From Terriglobia bacterium (GTDB taxonomy: Bacteria > Acidobacteriota > Terriglobia > Acidiferrales > UBA7541), in contig JAIQGC010000037.1 in the NCBI GenBank assembly GCA_020072805.1, positions 1-63,700 on the forward strand: a stretch of DNA of 63,700 nucleotides. The letters run 5' to 3'. Shown one piece after another: positions 1-7,545 of this stretch. A program made the position numbers and the translations under genes. Each line of letters starts with the position of its first letter. Position 1 is the stretch's first letter. The notes under the pieces were generated by a model. It did no database searches. It worked only from the letters and a program-made list of their open reading frames with translations, and was not told where the DNA came from.

Positions 1-568
1 TATATGACGGACGAATACTTAACTCCAGAGAGCGAATGACTGATACGTGGTTGAGTTGGATCGCTGCATCTTCTCGCAGCAACGGATCGAGTTTAAACAC
101 GGGAACGGACCGAACATCAGTTGCTACCAAATACGGATTGAGCTGCGATACACGTGGGCCGTAGAAATTAAACACAACACCAACGATATTGTTCGGGAAC
201 ACCTGGATATGAGTCCGCTCACAGAGCCCCTGATCGTCCGTGAGACCAAGTCCCTTTAGAACTCCACCCGACTCAACCAAAGGCAGACCACTATGTCGAA
301 TTGTCCCTAGGCTTATTCTCTGATCCGACGCTGAGTAAACCCAGGACGATAAGGAGTTTTCGTCGTCAACAGAGGAGTAACGTCGCCCGTCCTTTACATA
401 GGGGAGTTTGTCAACTCTTGCAAAAACCTTCGACAGGTCGAGCATCCCGCTGGTCCCTGGATCTGATCCTAAGTCGGCACGAAAAAAGCGAATGTCTCGC
501 TCAACAGTTAATTTCTTGATTGGCTTTGATTTCGTAATCCTGCGTTTGCCGCCGCCGTTATTAACCAT
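1..568 (-). CDS. Hypothetical protein, partial (C-terminus beyond the left edge)
   Basis: Reading the complement leftwards from an ATG at 568 gives about 189 codons without a stop, running off the window edge. An in-frame stop lies 20 codons upstream of that ATG, so the start region is bounded. The protein opens with a basic stretch (MVNNGGGKRRITKSK) and continues with mixed beta-like sequence, including LCERTHIQVFPNN and FNFYGPRVSQ. Its composition looks like a real protein and the DNA is AT-richer than the core of the window. I do not recognise the family. Its place beside MazG-like and DUF2075-like genes suggests an accessory island, possibly defence-related; that is inference. Confidence 0.6.
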   Translation of the reverse strand, partial: MVNNGGGKRRITKSKPIKKLTVERDIRFFRADLGSDPGTSGMLDLSKVFARVDKLPYVKDGRRYSSVDDENSLSSWVYSASDQRISLGTIRHSGLPLVESGGVLKGLGLTDDQGLCERTHIQVFPNNIVGVVFNFYGPRVSQLNPYLVATDVRSVPVFKLDPLLREDAAIQLNHVSVIRSLELSIRPSY

Positions 569-983
569 GCGCCTGAATGTATCAGCGAAGATGCGTGTGA
601 ACTTTATTTTCTCTCACGACATTCCGCATCCTCGCGGTCTCAAGTCCTAGGTCGGTACTCAAAGAAAGAAATTTAATTTCATATTAACGAGAATCTATTC
701 ACTTTTCTACGTTATGCGACGCAATATGGCATTTAAATCATTTATGGGGATTTCGTTGAATACGCCACATGCGTTCCCTAAATTGGCTGAAGGATGCTTA
801 GTCACAATCACATATGAAAGGAAACGCTTGAGCAAAAAACTTACTCTGATTCGCGTCATCTTATGAGCACACAAGTGCCGTATCTCGCAAAGAAATCCAG
901 GAACGCAGTACACAACTTGTGTGTGCAACGACAATGACGTGCAGTATCACCGGGGAGGTTCGAATCAAAAGCGCCGCGCCAAT
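569..983. other. Gene-poor AT-rich gap
   Basis: About 415 bases separate the left-edge gene from the MazG-like gene. Two short open frames overlap here on opposite strands: complement 707-934 (75 codons) and forward 714-866 (50 codons). Neither has a clear ribosome binding site or a recognisable product, so neither is called. The stretch around 661-710 is very AT-rich and could hold the promoter of the left-edge gene. Confidence 0.4.
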
Positions 984-1301
984 TCAAGCCGATGGAAAGC
1001 GAACCTCATTTATTGCCAATTTCTCTCGGACAGCATCGACCAAATCAACATGCAATACATCACTTAGACGTAACAGATAAATGAGCACATCAGCCATTTC
1101 GTGCCTAATCGCCTTTAACTGCTCAGTGTTCAATGCCTCAGTGACAGACTCTTCCGCCGTCAGCCATTGAAACTCAGCGGCCAACTCGCCAGCCTCCCCT
1201 GCAATTGCCATGGCCAAATTCTTTGGCGTGTGAAACTGCAGCCAATCTCTGGCAATAGCAAAGGCGCGGACTTCGGCAGTGAGTTCGTCGAGAATGGTCA
1301 T
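984..1301 (-). CDS. MazG-like nucleotide pyrophosphohydrolase
   Basis: A 105-residue all-alpha protein of the MazG/dUTPase-like superfamily, closest in layout to the small dCTP pyrophosphatase (RS21-C6) type. The metal-binding helices are visible: GEAGELAAEFQWL near residues 35-47 supplies the first acidic cluster, and HEMADVLIYLLRL near 88-100 supplies the E..D pair. Such enzymes hydrolyse (d)NTPs to NMP and pyrophosphate and clean modified nucleotides from the pool. Length is normal for the single-domain family. No strong ribosome binding site precedes the ATG. It sits in the accessory patch, where MazG-like genes often accompany phage or defence genes. Confidence 0.85.
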   Translation of the reverse strand: MTILDELTAEVRAFAIARDWLQFHTPKNLAMAIAGEAGELAAEFQWLTAEESVTEALNTEQLKAIRHEMADVLIYLLRLSDVLHVDLVDAVREKLAINEVRFPSA

Positions 1302-1459
1302 GGGAGATTTCTATACGAAAATGCGTTCACGCGCTGAAATGTCGGATGTCACCGGTTAGAGTTCTGGAGTCAATAGAGCGGCCCGCCGGGCTTCCATGGA
1401 ACTAATTCCTCGGACATGCCCCCACCCGCACGATCACTTCGTGCTGTTTGGGGGTCGCC

Positions 1460-2035
1460 ATGGGGGCTTTGCTCCGCCAAACGGCGACCAATATTCGTAC
1501 CTTGGGAAGCGATCGATCCTTGACCGGGAAGCTTACGGACCAGATGTTTCACCAAGTTGGACAATTCCCCTCTGAGGGTGAAAAGCGTTCGTGGCAGACA
1601 AGTCTTCCGGCCTTAGCTCAAGATCTCATCGACGTCGGTCTTGGGGATCTAGACGTTCTGGTCGAATATCAGTTGCCTTTCTCGAGTAAGCGAATTGATG
1701 CTGTGCTGTGTGGCACGCACCCAAAGAGTGGCAAACCATCGTTAGTCGTCGTGGAACTCAAACGCGCGGGCCGCGCCGGGGAGACCTACAAGGGCATCGG
1801 CAAGTACGACCTCAACCTGGAAAGCCTTCCGCTCTTCGCCGACGCGCAAGGCCCCCACGGCAGCCCCACCAGCGATTCCGAACGCACCATGGTCACCGCG
1901 CAAACCACCAGCGTCCTCGCCGTCATCATCTCCTTCGGCGGTCCGGAGGGCCTCGACCGCTGGGCCCAGCGCATGGCCGAACTCTTCGAGAAATACGCCT
2001 CCGCCCGCGAATGCCGGACGGAAATCGTCGTCTAA
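1460..2035 (+). CDS. Chimeric ORF: DUF2075-type N-terminus joined to B3/4-domain C-terminus
   Basis: The first ~100 residues (MGALLRQTATNIRTLG, then SLPALAQDLIDVGLGD, EYQLPFSSKRIDAVL, VVVELK) match the start of DUF2075-type nucleoside-triphosphatase/nuclease proteins, which are normally several hundred residues long. From about position 1770 the sequence switches to KGIGKYDLNLESLPLF, GSPTSDSERTMVT and an amphipathic C-terminus typical of B3/4 (PheRS beta-like tRNA-binding) proteins. GC content rises at the same point. Neither half is a complete protein, so the ORF is probably a recombination scar or a contig join rather than a working enzyme. The ATG at 1460 is preferred; an in-frame TTG lies at 1448. 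It ends tail to tail with asd, overlapping by 3 bases. Confidence 0.65.
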   Translation: MGALLRQTATNIRTLGSDRSLTGKLTDQMFHQVGQFPSEGEKRSWQTSLPALAQDLIDVGLGDLDVLVEYQLPFSSKRIDAVLCGTHPKSGKPSLVVVELKRAGRAGETYKGIGKYDLNLESLPLFADAQGPHGSPTSDSERTMVTAQTTSVLAVIISFGGPEGLDRWAQRMAELFEKYASARECRTEIVV

Positions 2036-3135
2036 GTGGCTAGGTCTTTGCCGGCTTTGCCGTCGAGCAAGCCGCGCGCGGCGAGCAACTCCGCGTTGAG
2101 CAGCGCCGCTCCCGCGGCTCCGCGCACCAGATTATGCGAAAGCACGGTGAACTTGAAATCCAGCAGCGGGCAGGCGCGCACCCGCCCCACCACCGCCGCC
2201 ATTCCCGCGCCCGCATCGGAATCGCGCCGCGGTTGCGGCCGGTCGGCTTCCTCGGCCACCACAATCGGCCGCCGCAGCGCCGTGGGCAGCCCGGCCAGCT
2301 CGTCATCCACTTCAAACGTGCGCAGCGCCTCGCGCACTTCTTTCACAGAAGCCTTTTTCTTCAGCTTCACCGAAACGCTCTCCATGTGCCCGTCGAGCAC
2401 CTGCACGCGGTTGCAGTGCGCGCTCAGCCGCACATCCAGATCCACGAAGCGCTTCCCGTCCCAGTGCCCCAGCAGCTTGCGCGGCTCCGTCTCCATTTTT
2501 TCTTCTTCGCCGCTGATGTAGGGAATGACGTTGCCGAGAATATCCATCGAGGGCACGCCGGGATAGCCCGCCCCGGAAACCGCCTGCATCGTCACCACGT
2601 GCACCTGCTCGATCCCGAACGCGTCCGCCAGCGGCTTCAGCGCCAGCGCCAGCCCCGCCGTCGAACAGTTAGGATTGGTCACGATGAATCCGCTCTCGTA
2701 TCCGTGATTCTTCTTCTGCGTCGCAATGGAAGCCAGATGCCCCGCGTTCACTTCCGGGATCAGCAGCGGCACGTCCGGCTCCATGCGGTGATTTTTCGAA
2801 TTGCTCACCACCGGATAGCCCGCCTTGGCAAACGCCGCTTCTACCGGCCCCGCCACCGAGGAGTCCAGCCCGGAAAAAACGAAATCGCAGTCCAGCGGCG
2901 GCGCCACGTCCTTCACCACCAGCTTGCGCGCCTCTTCCGGAATTGGCTCGTTCAGGTGCCAGCGCACCGCATCCGCGTAACGCTTGCCCGCCGAGCGTTC
3001 CGACGCCGCCACCTCCGTCAATTCAAACCACGGATGCTGCGCCAGCATCTGCACGATTCTCTGTCCCACCATACCCGTTGCGCCCAGCACTCCGGCGCGC
3101 CAGCGTTTTTTTCCTTTTTCGATTGCCCCGCTCAT
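2032..3135 (-). CDS. asd: Aspartate-semialdehyde dehydrogenase
   Basis: Catalyses NADPH-dependent reduction of aspartyl phosphate to aspartate semialdehyde, the branch-point step to lysine, threonine, methionine and diaminopimelate. The N-terminus carries the nucleotide-binding GVLGATGMVGQR motif (residues ~15-26). The active-site cysteine is in NPNCSTAGLA, and the substrate-binding HCNRV motif follows. The overall layout resembles the archaeal/fungal-type branch. The ATG at 3135 overlaps the lysC stop (ATGA), which implies translational coupling; an upstream in-frame ATG at 3225 would lie inside lysC and is rejected. The gene completes a two-gene aspartate-pathway operon. Confidence 0.95.
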   Translation of the reverse strand: MSGAIEKGKKRWRAGVLGATGMVGQRIVQMLAQHPWFELTEVAASERSAGKRYADAVRWHLNEPIPEEARKLVVKDVAPPLDCDFVFSGLDSSVAGPVEAAFAKAGYPVVSNSKNHRMEPDVPLLIPEVNAGHLASIATQKKNHGYESGFIVTNPNCSTAGLALALKPLADAFGIEQVHVVTMQAVSGAGYPGVPSMDILGNVIPYISGEEEKMETEPRKLLGHWDGKRFVDLDVRLSAHCNRVQVLDGHMESVSVKLKKKASVKEVREALRTFEVDDELAGLPTALRRPIVVAEEADRPQPRRDSDAGAGMAAVVGRVRACPLLDFKFTVLSHNLVRGAAGAALLNAELLAARGLLDGKAGKDLAT

Positions 3136-4217
3136 GCCACACCTCCTGTTTGCTCCGCTGCGCCTGAGGCGGGCGGTCCAATTCGCGTGCCATTCAATTC
3201 CGGACGGAACGTGTTGCGCACCCACACGGTCATTTGCGTTTCCGCCGCCAGCGGCAGCACCCGCGGGTGCAGCACCTTCGCTCCACCTTCCGCCAGCGCG
3301 TGCGCTTCCGCATAACTCAATTCGTGCAGCAGCTTGGCTTCGGCCACCTCGCTGGGATTCTCCGTGTAAATTCCGTCCACGTCCGTCCAGATCACCAGTT
3401 CATCCGCGTCCACCACGTGCGCCACGAGCGCTCCCGAATAGTCCGAACTGTTCCGCCCCAGCGTGGTGATCCGCCCATCCGCCGTGGCCCCGATAAATCC
3501 GGTCACCACCGGCACCACTCCCGCGTCCAGCAGCGGCAGCAGAAGTTCCCGGCCGCGCCGGCGCGTCTCTTCCAGTTGCGGCCGCGCATCCCGAAACGTG
3601 TCGCACGTCAGAACGAAATCCGAAGACGCCACGGGCACCGCCCGCACTCCCGCCGTTTCCAGCGCCGCCGCAAACAGCCGCACGCTGAAGCGCTCCCCGA
3701 ACGAAGCCAGGCGGTCGGCCCGCTCGGCCTCGACTCCGCCGCGGCGCGCAATTTCGTGCAGCAGATCGCGGCCCAGGAGCTGAATGTCGTGCTCCACGCG
3801 CTCCTGCTCCTCCCGCGGCAGCCGCAATTCGCCCAGCACGTCCCGGTGAAGCTGCAACAGAGCATCGGCTTCCCGCGTGGCTCGCGCGAATTCTCCGCTC
3901 TTGTGCATTTGATCCAATCGCAAGAGCTGGTCCGTGACTCCTTTCATGGCCGAAACCACCACGGCCACCCCGGCCTCCTCCGCCGCATCCCGCACCAGTT
4001 GCGCGGCGTGGCCCATGCGGTCCGCTCCGGCAAGCGACGTGCCCCCGAACTTGAAGGCGATCACCTCTCCGGATTCCACGCCGGCTCGCCGGCCCTCCCG
4101 GTTTGCTCCATAGGGAATGTGCGCAACCCCGCGCCGGATTTCCCCCGGTAACTCCCGGCGCCCCGGCGCGGGGCTTCGTTCCGCAACCACTGCTTGTTCC
4201 GCTCTTTCCCGATGCAT
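3132..4217 (-). CDS. lysC: Aspartate kinase, catalytic domain only
   Basis: Phosphorylates aspartate with ATP, the first step of the aspartate family. The kinase signature FKFGGTSLA is near residue 55, followed by VVSAMKGVTDQL, SFGERFSVRL, GFIGAT, TLGRNSSDYSGAL and WTDVDGIYTENP, so the amino-acid kinase fold is complete. The protein ends at residue 361, shortly after HPRVLPLAAE and the strand TVWVRNTF. The usual pair of ACT domains that bind lysine or threonine is absent. The start at 4217 has an AAGGAG site at good spacing, giving an N-terminal extension of about 50 residues before the kinase fold. It is coupled to asd by a 4-base overlap. Confidence 0.93.
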   Translation of the reverse strand: MHRERAEQAVVAERSPAPGRRELPGEIRRGVAHIPYGANREGRRAGVESGEVIAFKFGGTSLAGADRMGHAAQLVRDAAEEAGVAVVVSAMKGVTDQLLRLDQMHKSGEFARATREADALLQLHRDVLGELRLPREEQERVEHDIQLLGRDLLHEIARRGGVEAERADRLASFGERFSVRLFAAALETAGVRAVPVASSDFVLTCDTFRDARPQLEETRRRGRELLLPLLDAGVVPVVTGFIGATADGRITTLGRNSSDYSGALVAHVVDADELVIWTDVDGIYTENPSEVAEAKLLHELSYAEAHALAEGGAKVLHPRVLPLAAETQMTVWVRNTFRPELNGTRIGPPASGAAEQTGGVA

Positions 4218-4283
4218 GACTGCCGCTCCTTTTTCCCTCTTTAGGGTTCCGCCGGAGCGACTCTGGAGGGGGTAAAAATGAAA

Positions 4284-4330
4284 AACCCGCCGCCAGATTC
4301 GCTTCCGGCGGCGGGTTCGAAACTTTTTTG
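4284..4330. terminator. Strong hairpin with T-tracts on both sides
   Basis: An 11-bp perfect GC-rich stem (4284-4294 with 4307-4317) around a 12-base loop is followed by TTTTTT on the forward strand at 4325-4330 and by TTTTT on the complement. It lies between the lysC start and the small complement ORF ending at 4332. It can end transcription from that ORF, or act as an attenuator ahead of lysC, about 65 bases upstream of its start. The rest of the 4218-4747 gap holds only that small ORF and the leader of the next gene. Confidence 0.8.
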
Positions 4331-4331
4331 G

Positions 4332-4466
4332 CTAGTTGGCTAGCTGTTTCTCCCCGCGCCGAAAGCGAAAATAGTGCACATCCACGTAGTCGACGTCTTC
4401 GACGTCGTCGTGGCGGTCGTAATTCGCTTGGCCGAGGTAGAAATCATACTGCGGTAACTCTACCAC
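4332..4466 (-). CDS. Possible small acidic protein or gene remnant (44 aa)
   Basis: The complement reads GTG at 4466 to TAG at 4332, 44 codons, ending just before a strong terminator hairpin. The peptide is rich in Asp, Tyr, Arg and Val (YDFYLGQANYDRHDD, VDYVDVHYFRFRRG), which looks protein-like rather than random. There is no good ribosome binding site and an in-frame TGA lies 8 codons upstream, so it may be the tail of a decayed longer gene. No family recognised. Confidence 0.3.
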   Translation of the reverse strand: MVELPQYDFYLGQANYDRHDDVEDVDYVDVHYFRFRRGEKQLAN

Positions 4467-4670
4467 GGGCCCGCACGGGCTTCAACACGGGAATGCACAC
4501 CGCCTGCGCGGATGCCGCCAATTCGTCAACATCCCTTATCTTTTTCCACCTGTACTTGGCTTCCTTACACCCCTGTACGTCCGGCCAGTTGCCGCACCGC
4601 GCACGCTTCCTGCAATATCCAGTCACGACCCGCAGTCCCCCGGTAAAATTAGTCTACGAAAGAAAAAAGC

Positions 4671-4733
4671 TGTGCTTCGGTTCCGCAAGCTGCCCGTCGG
4701 AGTCTCCTAATCCTCCGGGATGCTGAAGCAAAA
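4671..4733 (+). promoter_or_regulatory. Structured 5' leader of the first TonB-C gene
   Basis: An outer stem TGCTTC (4673-4678) with GAAGCA (4725-4730) encloses an inner hairpin TCGGAG (4697-4702) with CTCCGG (4713-4718). The inner loop region is nearly identical to one at 26428-26447, upstream of the paralogous TonB-C gene, and the outer pairing is preserved there with different bases. The element ends about 15 bases before the ATG. It does not fit any riboswitch consensus I know. Function unknown; a cis-regulatory RNA is the simplest reading. Confidence 0.45.
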
Positions 4734-4747
4734 GATAGGACATAACC

Positions 4748-5089
4748 ATGACGAAAAAAAATTACAGCTCCGTTTCACGAAATTTTTGGCTGAAAGGCGC
4801 GCTCCTGGTGGGCCTCGGGCTTACCGCCGCGACCCTTCCGGCCCAGGACGGCCGCCACGCGGTTTCCAAGATCACCCCGGAGTACCCCGATTTGGCCCGC
4901 CGCATGCGCCTGGCCGGCACGGTAAAGGTGGAAGTGACCATTCTGGCCAGCGGTGTGGTGAAAAGCGCTACCGTGGTTGGCGGGCACCCGGTGCTGGCTC
5001 AGTCTGCCGTCGAGGCTGCCAAGCGCTGGAAGTTCTCACCCTCTGGCGGCGAAACCACGCAAATTCTGGAATTCGAATTTCACCCGTAG
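4748..5089 (+). CDS. Exported TonB C-terminal domain protein
   Basis: A 113-residue protein with an N-terminal signal sequence (basic start, hydrophobic ALLVGLGLTAATLPAQ) followed directly by a TonB C-terminal domain. The domain shows PEYPDLARRMRLAGTVKVEVTI, a variable turn, VVGGHPVLAQSAVEAAKRWKFSP and a last beta strand. It lacks the membrane anchor and proline-rich periplasm-spanning segment of a true TonB, so it cannot link the proton motive force to receptors in the usual way. A role as a free periplasmic binding partner is inference. A close paralogue is at 26477-26809, with a similar leader. Confidence 0.85.
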   Translation: MTKKNYSSVSRNFWLKGALLVGLGLTAATLPAQDGRHAVSKITPEYPDLARRMRLAGTVKVEVTILASGVVKSATVVGGHPVLAQSAVEAAKRWKFSPSGGETTQILEFEFHP

Positions 5090-5199
5090 AGCCCGCGCGG
5101 AATCGCGCGCGGATGGAATCGGCGTCTGGTCCAGTTCTTCGCTTCATTCTTTCTCGAGGCGGTAGCGCGCGGCTTGCGGCGGAAAAAACCGCCGCAGGG

Positions 5200-6414
5200 T
5201 TATGACAAAAGTCCTTCCTTCTTCCGATACTCCCGATAGCATCCCTCACAAAAACCGTGACTGAACTGCGCATTGGAGTGCAGCGCCACGTACTCATCCA
5301 GCGGAACCCACTCTCCTTCGCCTCGCTTCGCGCCGCTCTCGTCCCGGATTCTTCCGCACACGCAGCACACCGGCAAAATCTTTTCGTATAATTCCAGGCG
5401 CTGCTGCTCGGTCAGGTCGCGAATCGCCACCAGCCCGGCGGGCGCCCCGCCATGTATAATCCGCTCGGCGGAAACTTCCACGGAAACGGTGCTTCCATCG
5501 CGCCGCCGCGCGCGCGTCTCATGCCAGCGAGGCGCTTCTCCCCCCTCCTCGCGCGCTCGTGCAAACGCCAGGATGCGGTCCTTCTCCTCTTCGGCTAAGA
5601 ACCGGGAGATCTCCGCTCCGATTTCCTCCTCCGGTCTTTCGTAACCGTGCAGACGCGCATCGGCAGGATTGGCAAAAACAACTTTTCCCTCCTGGACAAT
5701 GCGCACCGCCACGGGAAGTGCGTCCAGGATGCGGCGGAGTTGCTTTTCGCTCTCCCGCAGGACCTCCTCGGCCTGCTTGCGCATGGTGACGTCGCGGACG
5801 ATAGCGATAAACTGGGCTTCCCGTCCGGTCCAGACGTTATCCACCGAGATTTCGACCTGAATGCGCTGGCCGTCCTTGCGCACGCCCGCGAATTCCATCG
5901 GACCCTTGCCGATCACCTTATCTTTCCCGAGGAGGTGAAATTGCCTCATTCCCGCCCGGAAAATCCCGGCCACCTCCTGGGGCATCAGGCACTCCACGGG
6001 CTGGCCGAGCAGGGCGCCGGCTTCATACCCATGTATTTTCTCCATCGCGGGATTGGCGAATTGGATCACGCGATCCAGGCCAAAAACCAGGATGCCGTCC
6101 TGCGCCCTCCGGGCAACGGCCTTGAGGCGCGAATTCGCGGCGGCCGCCGCCTGTCCGGCTGCCAGCACAGCCACCGGACGCAGGACCGCATGGTAGAGCA
6201 CCGGCAGAGCGATGGCGGAAAGCAGCAGGGCGTCCAGGAGATCCAGCCGCAACCCGAACGGGATTCCTGTCCAGTAGTGCAACAGGATCATTACCAGGAA
6301 CTCCGCGGCAAACACCACCGCCAGGCTGCGCCACACGATCGTTAAAACGGAAAAATGGATGGCGTCACGCGCTCCCGCCTCATCTTCCGCTGGGAATCCG
6401 GAGAAATTGTCCAT
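5200..6414 (-). CDS. Membrane PAS-PAS sensor protein with C-terminal CxxC domain, no kinase
   Basis: About 404 residues. Two hydrophobic segments lie near residues 25-80. A first PAS domain follows (ILVFGLDRVIQFANPAMEKIHG, ending AIVRDVTMRKQAEE), then a second (VRIVQEGKVVFANPADARLHG, ending AIRDLTEQQRLE). The tail has two Cys pairs (CCVCGRIRD and FCEGCYREY) in a small domain often found at the ends of PAS or response-regulator proteins, probably metal-binding. There is no histidine kinase, GGDEF or HTH output. The ATG at 6414 has a GGAAGAGGA site; the upstream ATG at 6486 lacks one. Confidence 0.8.
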   Translation of the reverse strand: MDNFSGFPAEDEAGARDAIHFSVLTIVWRSLAVVFAAEFLVMILLHYWTGIPFGLRLDLLDALLLSAIALPVLYHAVLRPVAVLAAGQAAAAANSRLKAVARRAQDGILVFGLDRVIQFANPAMEKIHGYEAGALLGQPVECLMPQEVAGIFRAGMRQFHLLGKDKVIGKGPMEFAGVRKDGQRIQVEISVDNVWTGREAQFIAIVRDVTMRKQAEEVLRESEKQLRRILDALPVAVRIVQEGKVVFANPADARLHGYERPEEEIGAEISRFLAEEEKDRILAFARAREEGGEAPRWHETRARRRDGSTVSVEVSAERIIHGGAPAGLVAIRDLTEQQRLELYEKILPVCCVCGRIRDESGAKRGEGEWVPLDEYVALHSNAQFSHGFCEGCYREYRKKEGLLS

Positions 6415-6559
6415 CGCGTTCCTCTTCCTGGGATCGGATTCCGGCGGGCAGGAGGGGGCCGCGGATTTCCGTCCGTGCGTCCCCACGCTGCAAAAAGTAT
6501 ATGCTTGTCAGGCTGCTTTTGGAACAGGACGAAGCGGTTTCCCTGGGATGCCCCCGGCG

Positions 6560-7333
6560 TCAGTTCCCGCCGGCCTCGAAGATCAGGCTCGAGCAGGTCA
6601 GCCCGGATTCCGCTTTCTGTAATTCTCCGATGTCCAGCGGCGCAACGGAAAATCCCGCTGCTTCGATGCGCGCCCTCGTTCGCGGAAACGAAGCCGGAAA
6701 AATCACCTTCCCCCCAATCGCCAGCGCGTTGCCCGCGTGCGCCTCGCCGGGGTCCACGTCCACCCACGCAAAACCGGAAAAAATCCCGCTTTCGAACCAG
6801 CCCCGATTCGCCAGCAGCGTCTTCCCTCCCAGCAGCGTTACCGCCGATTTCAGGTGCAGGCACCCCGTCACCGCCACCCCGCTCACTTCATATCCATACG
6901 GCCCCAGCAGCGCCGCCAACTGCCGCACGCCCTCTTCATTCGTGCGGCTCGATAGCCCCGCGAATATCCTCCGCCCCACCCGCAGCAGGTCTCCGCCCTC
7001 CATGCTCCCGGGCGATTTGACATACTCCAGCTTGCGATATTTTGCCAATGCCGCCGCCAGGGAAACCGCTTCCGGCCGCCGCGATTCCGTCCCCAGCGGA
7101 AAAATCACGGCCAGTTCATCGAGGACCAGCGCCGGATCTTCCACGAACATGGAATCGGGCAGCTCCGGCTCCGCCGGCAGGGAAATGACCCGCGCCCCCA
7201 GCTCTTCCAGCAATTCTTCATATCCGCGGTGCTGCGCGCGCGCTTTTTCCAGGTCAATCGGACGGCGCTCGACAAACGTCAGTTCGCACTTCGTCAGCGC
7301 CGGACTCACTTGCCGTGTGATGGCGGTCAGCAT
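6560..7333 (-). CDS. ddaH: Dimethylarginine dimethylaminohydrolase / amidinotransferase-fold hydrolase
   Basis: A 257-residue beta-propeller enzyme of the guanidino-modifying superfamily, which hydrolyses methylated arginines to citrulline and methylamines. Typical DDAH motifs appear in order: TRQVSP at the N-terminus, FVEDPALVLDE with the substrate-binding acidic pair, SMEGGDLLRVG, GCLHLKSAVTLL with the catalytic His, and the nucleophilic Cys in the C-terminal LTCSSLIFE. The length matches the family. The start at 7333 follows a GGGG-type site; the longer frame upstream has no family match. It is divergent from the C45 hydrolase gene, with a shared promoter region of about 210 bases. Arginine deiminase-like specificity cannot be excluded. 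Confidence 0.88.
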   Translation of the reverse strand: MLTAITRQVSPALTKCELTFVERRPIDLEKARAQHRGYEELLEELGARVISLPAEPELPDSMFVEDPALVLDELAVIFPLGTESRRPEAVSLAAALAKYRKLEYVKSPGSMEGGDLLRVGRRIFAGLSSRTNEEGVRQLAALLGPYGYEVSGVAVTGCLHLKSAVTLLGGKTLLANRGWFESGIFSGFAWVDVDPGEAHAGNALAIGGKVIFPASFPRTRARIEAAGFSVAPLDIGELQKAESGLTCSSLIFEAGGN

Positions 7334-7545
7334 GATCCCCGCTACTTTAGCAGATGTCGCAAGCTCCGGGCTTCTCCTCCGTTTCCCCGCATTGCCCGCC
7401 GCGGTAATCAAATGTAGACTGGCTGTCTGCTGGGCTTGGAGTGCGCTCCATCCGCGGAAAAACTTTCCATAACCTGCGGATCGCACGGAATGATCCCTGG
7501 CATTGCCGGGAATTTTGGGGCAGGGGATACGGGGGAGGAAGAATC

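Noticed and set aside
953-985. GGTTCGAATC word resembling a tRNA T-loop followed by GCGCCGCGCCA
   Set aside because: The bases on each side of the loop do not pair as a T-stem, and no D-arm, anticodon arm or acceptor stem can be built upstream.
3225-3225. Upstream ATG for asd
   Set aside because: It lies inside lysC and adds 30 residues without family similarity; the ATG at 3135 overlaps the lysC stop in a typical coupled arrangement.
4671-4733. Known riboswitch (c-di-GMP-I, SAM, cobalamin, fluoride) upstream of the TonB-C gene
   Set aside because: The required conserved words of those classes are absent; only a shared hairpin arrangement with the second TonB-C leader is visible.
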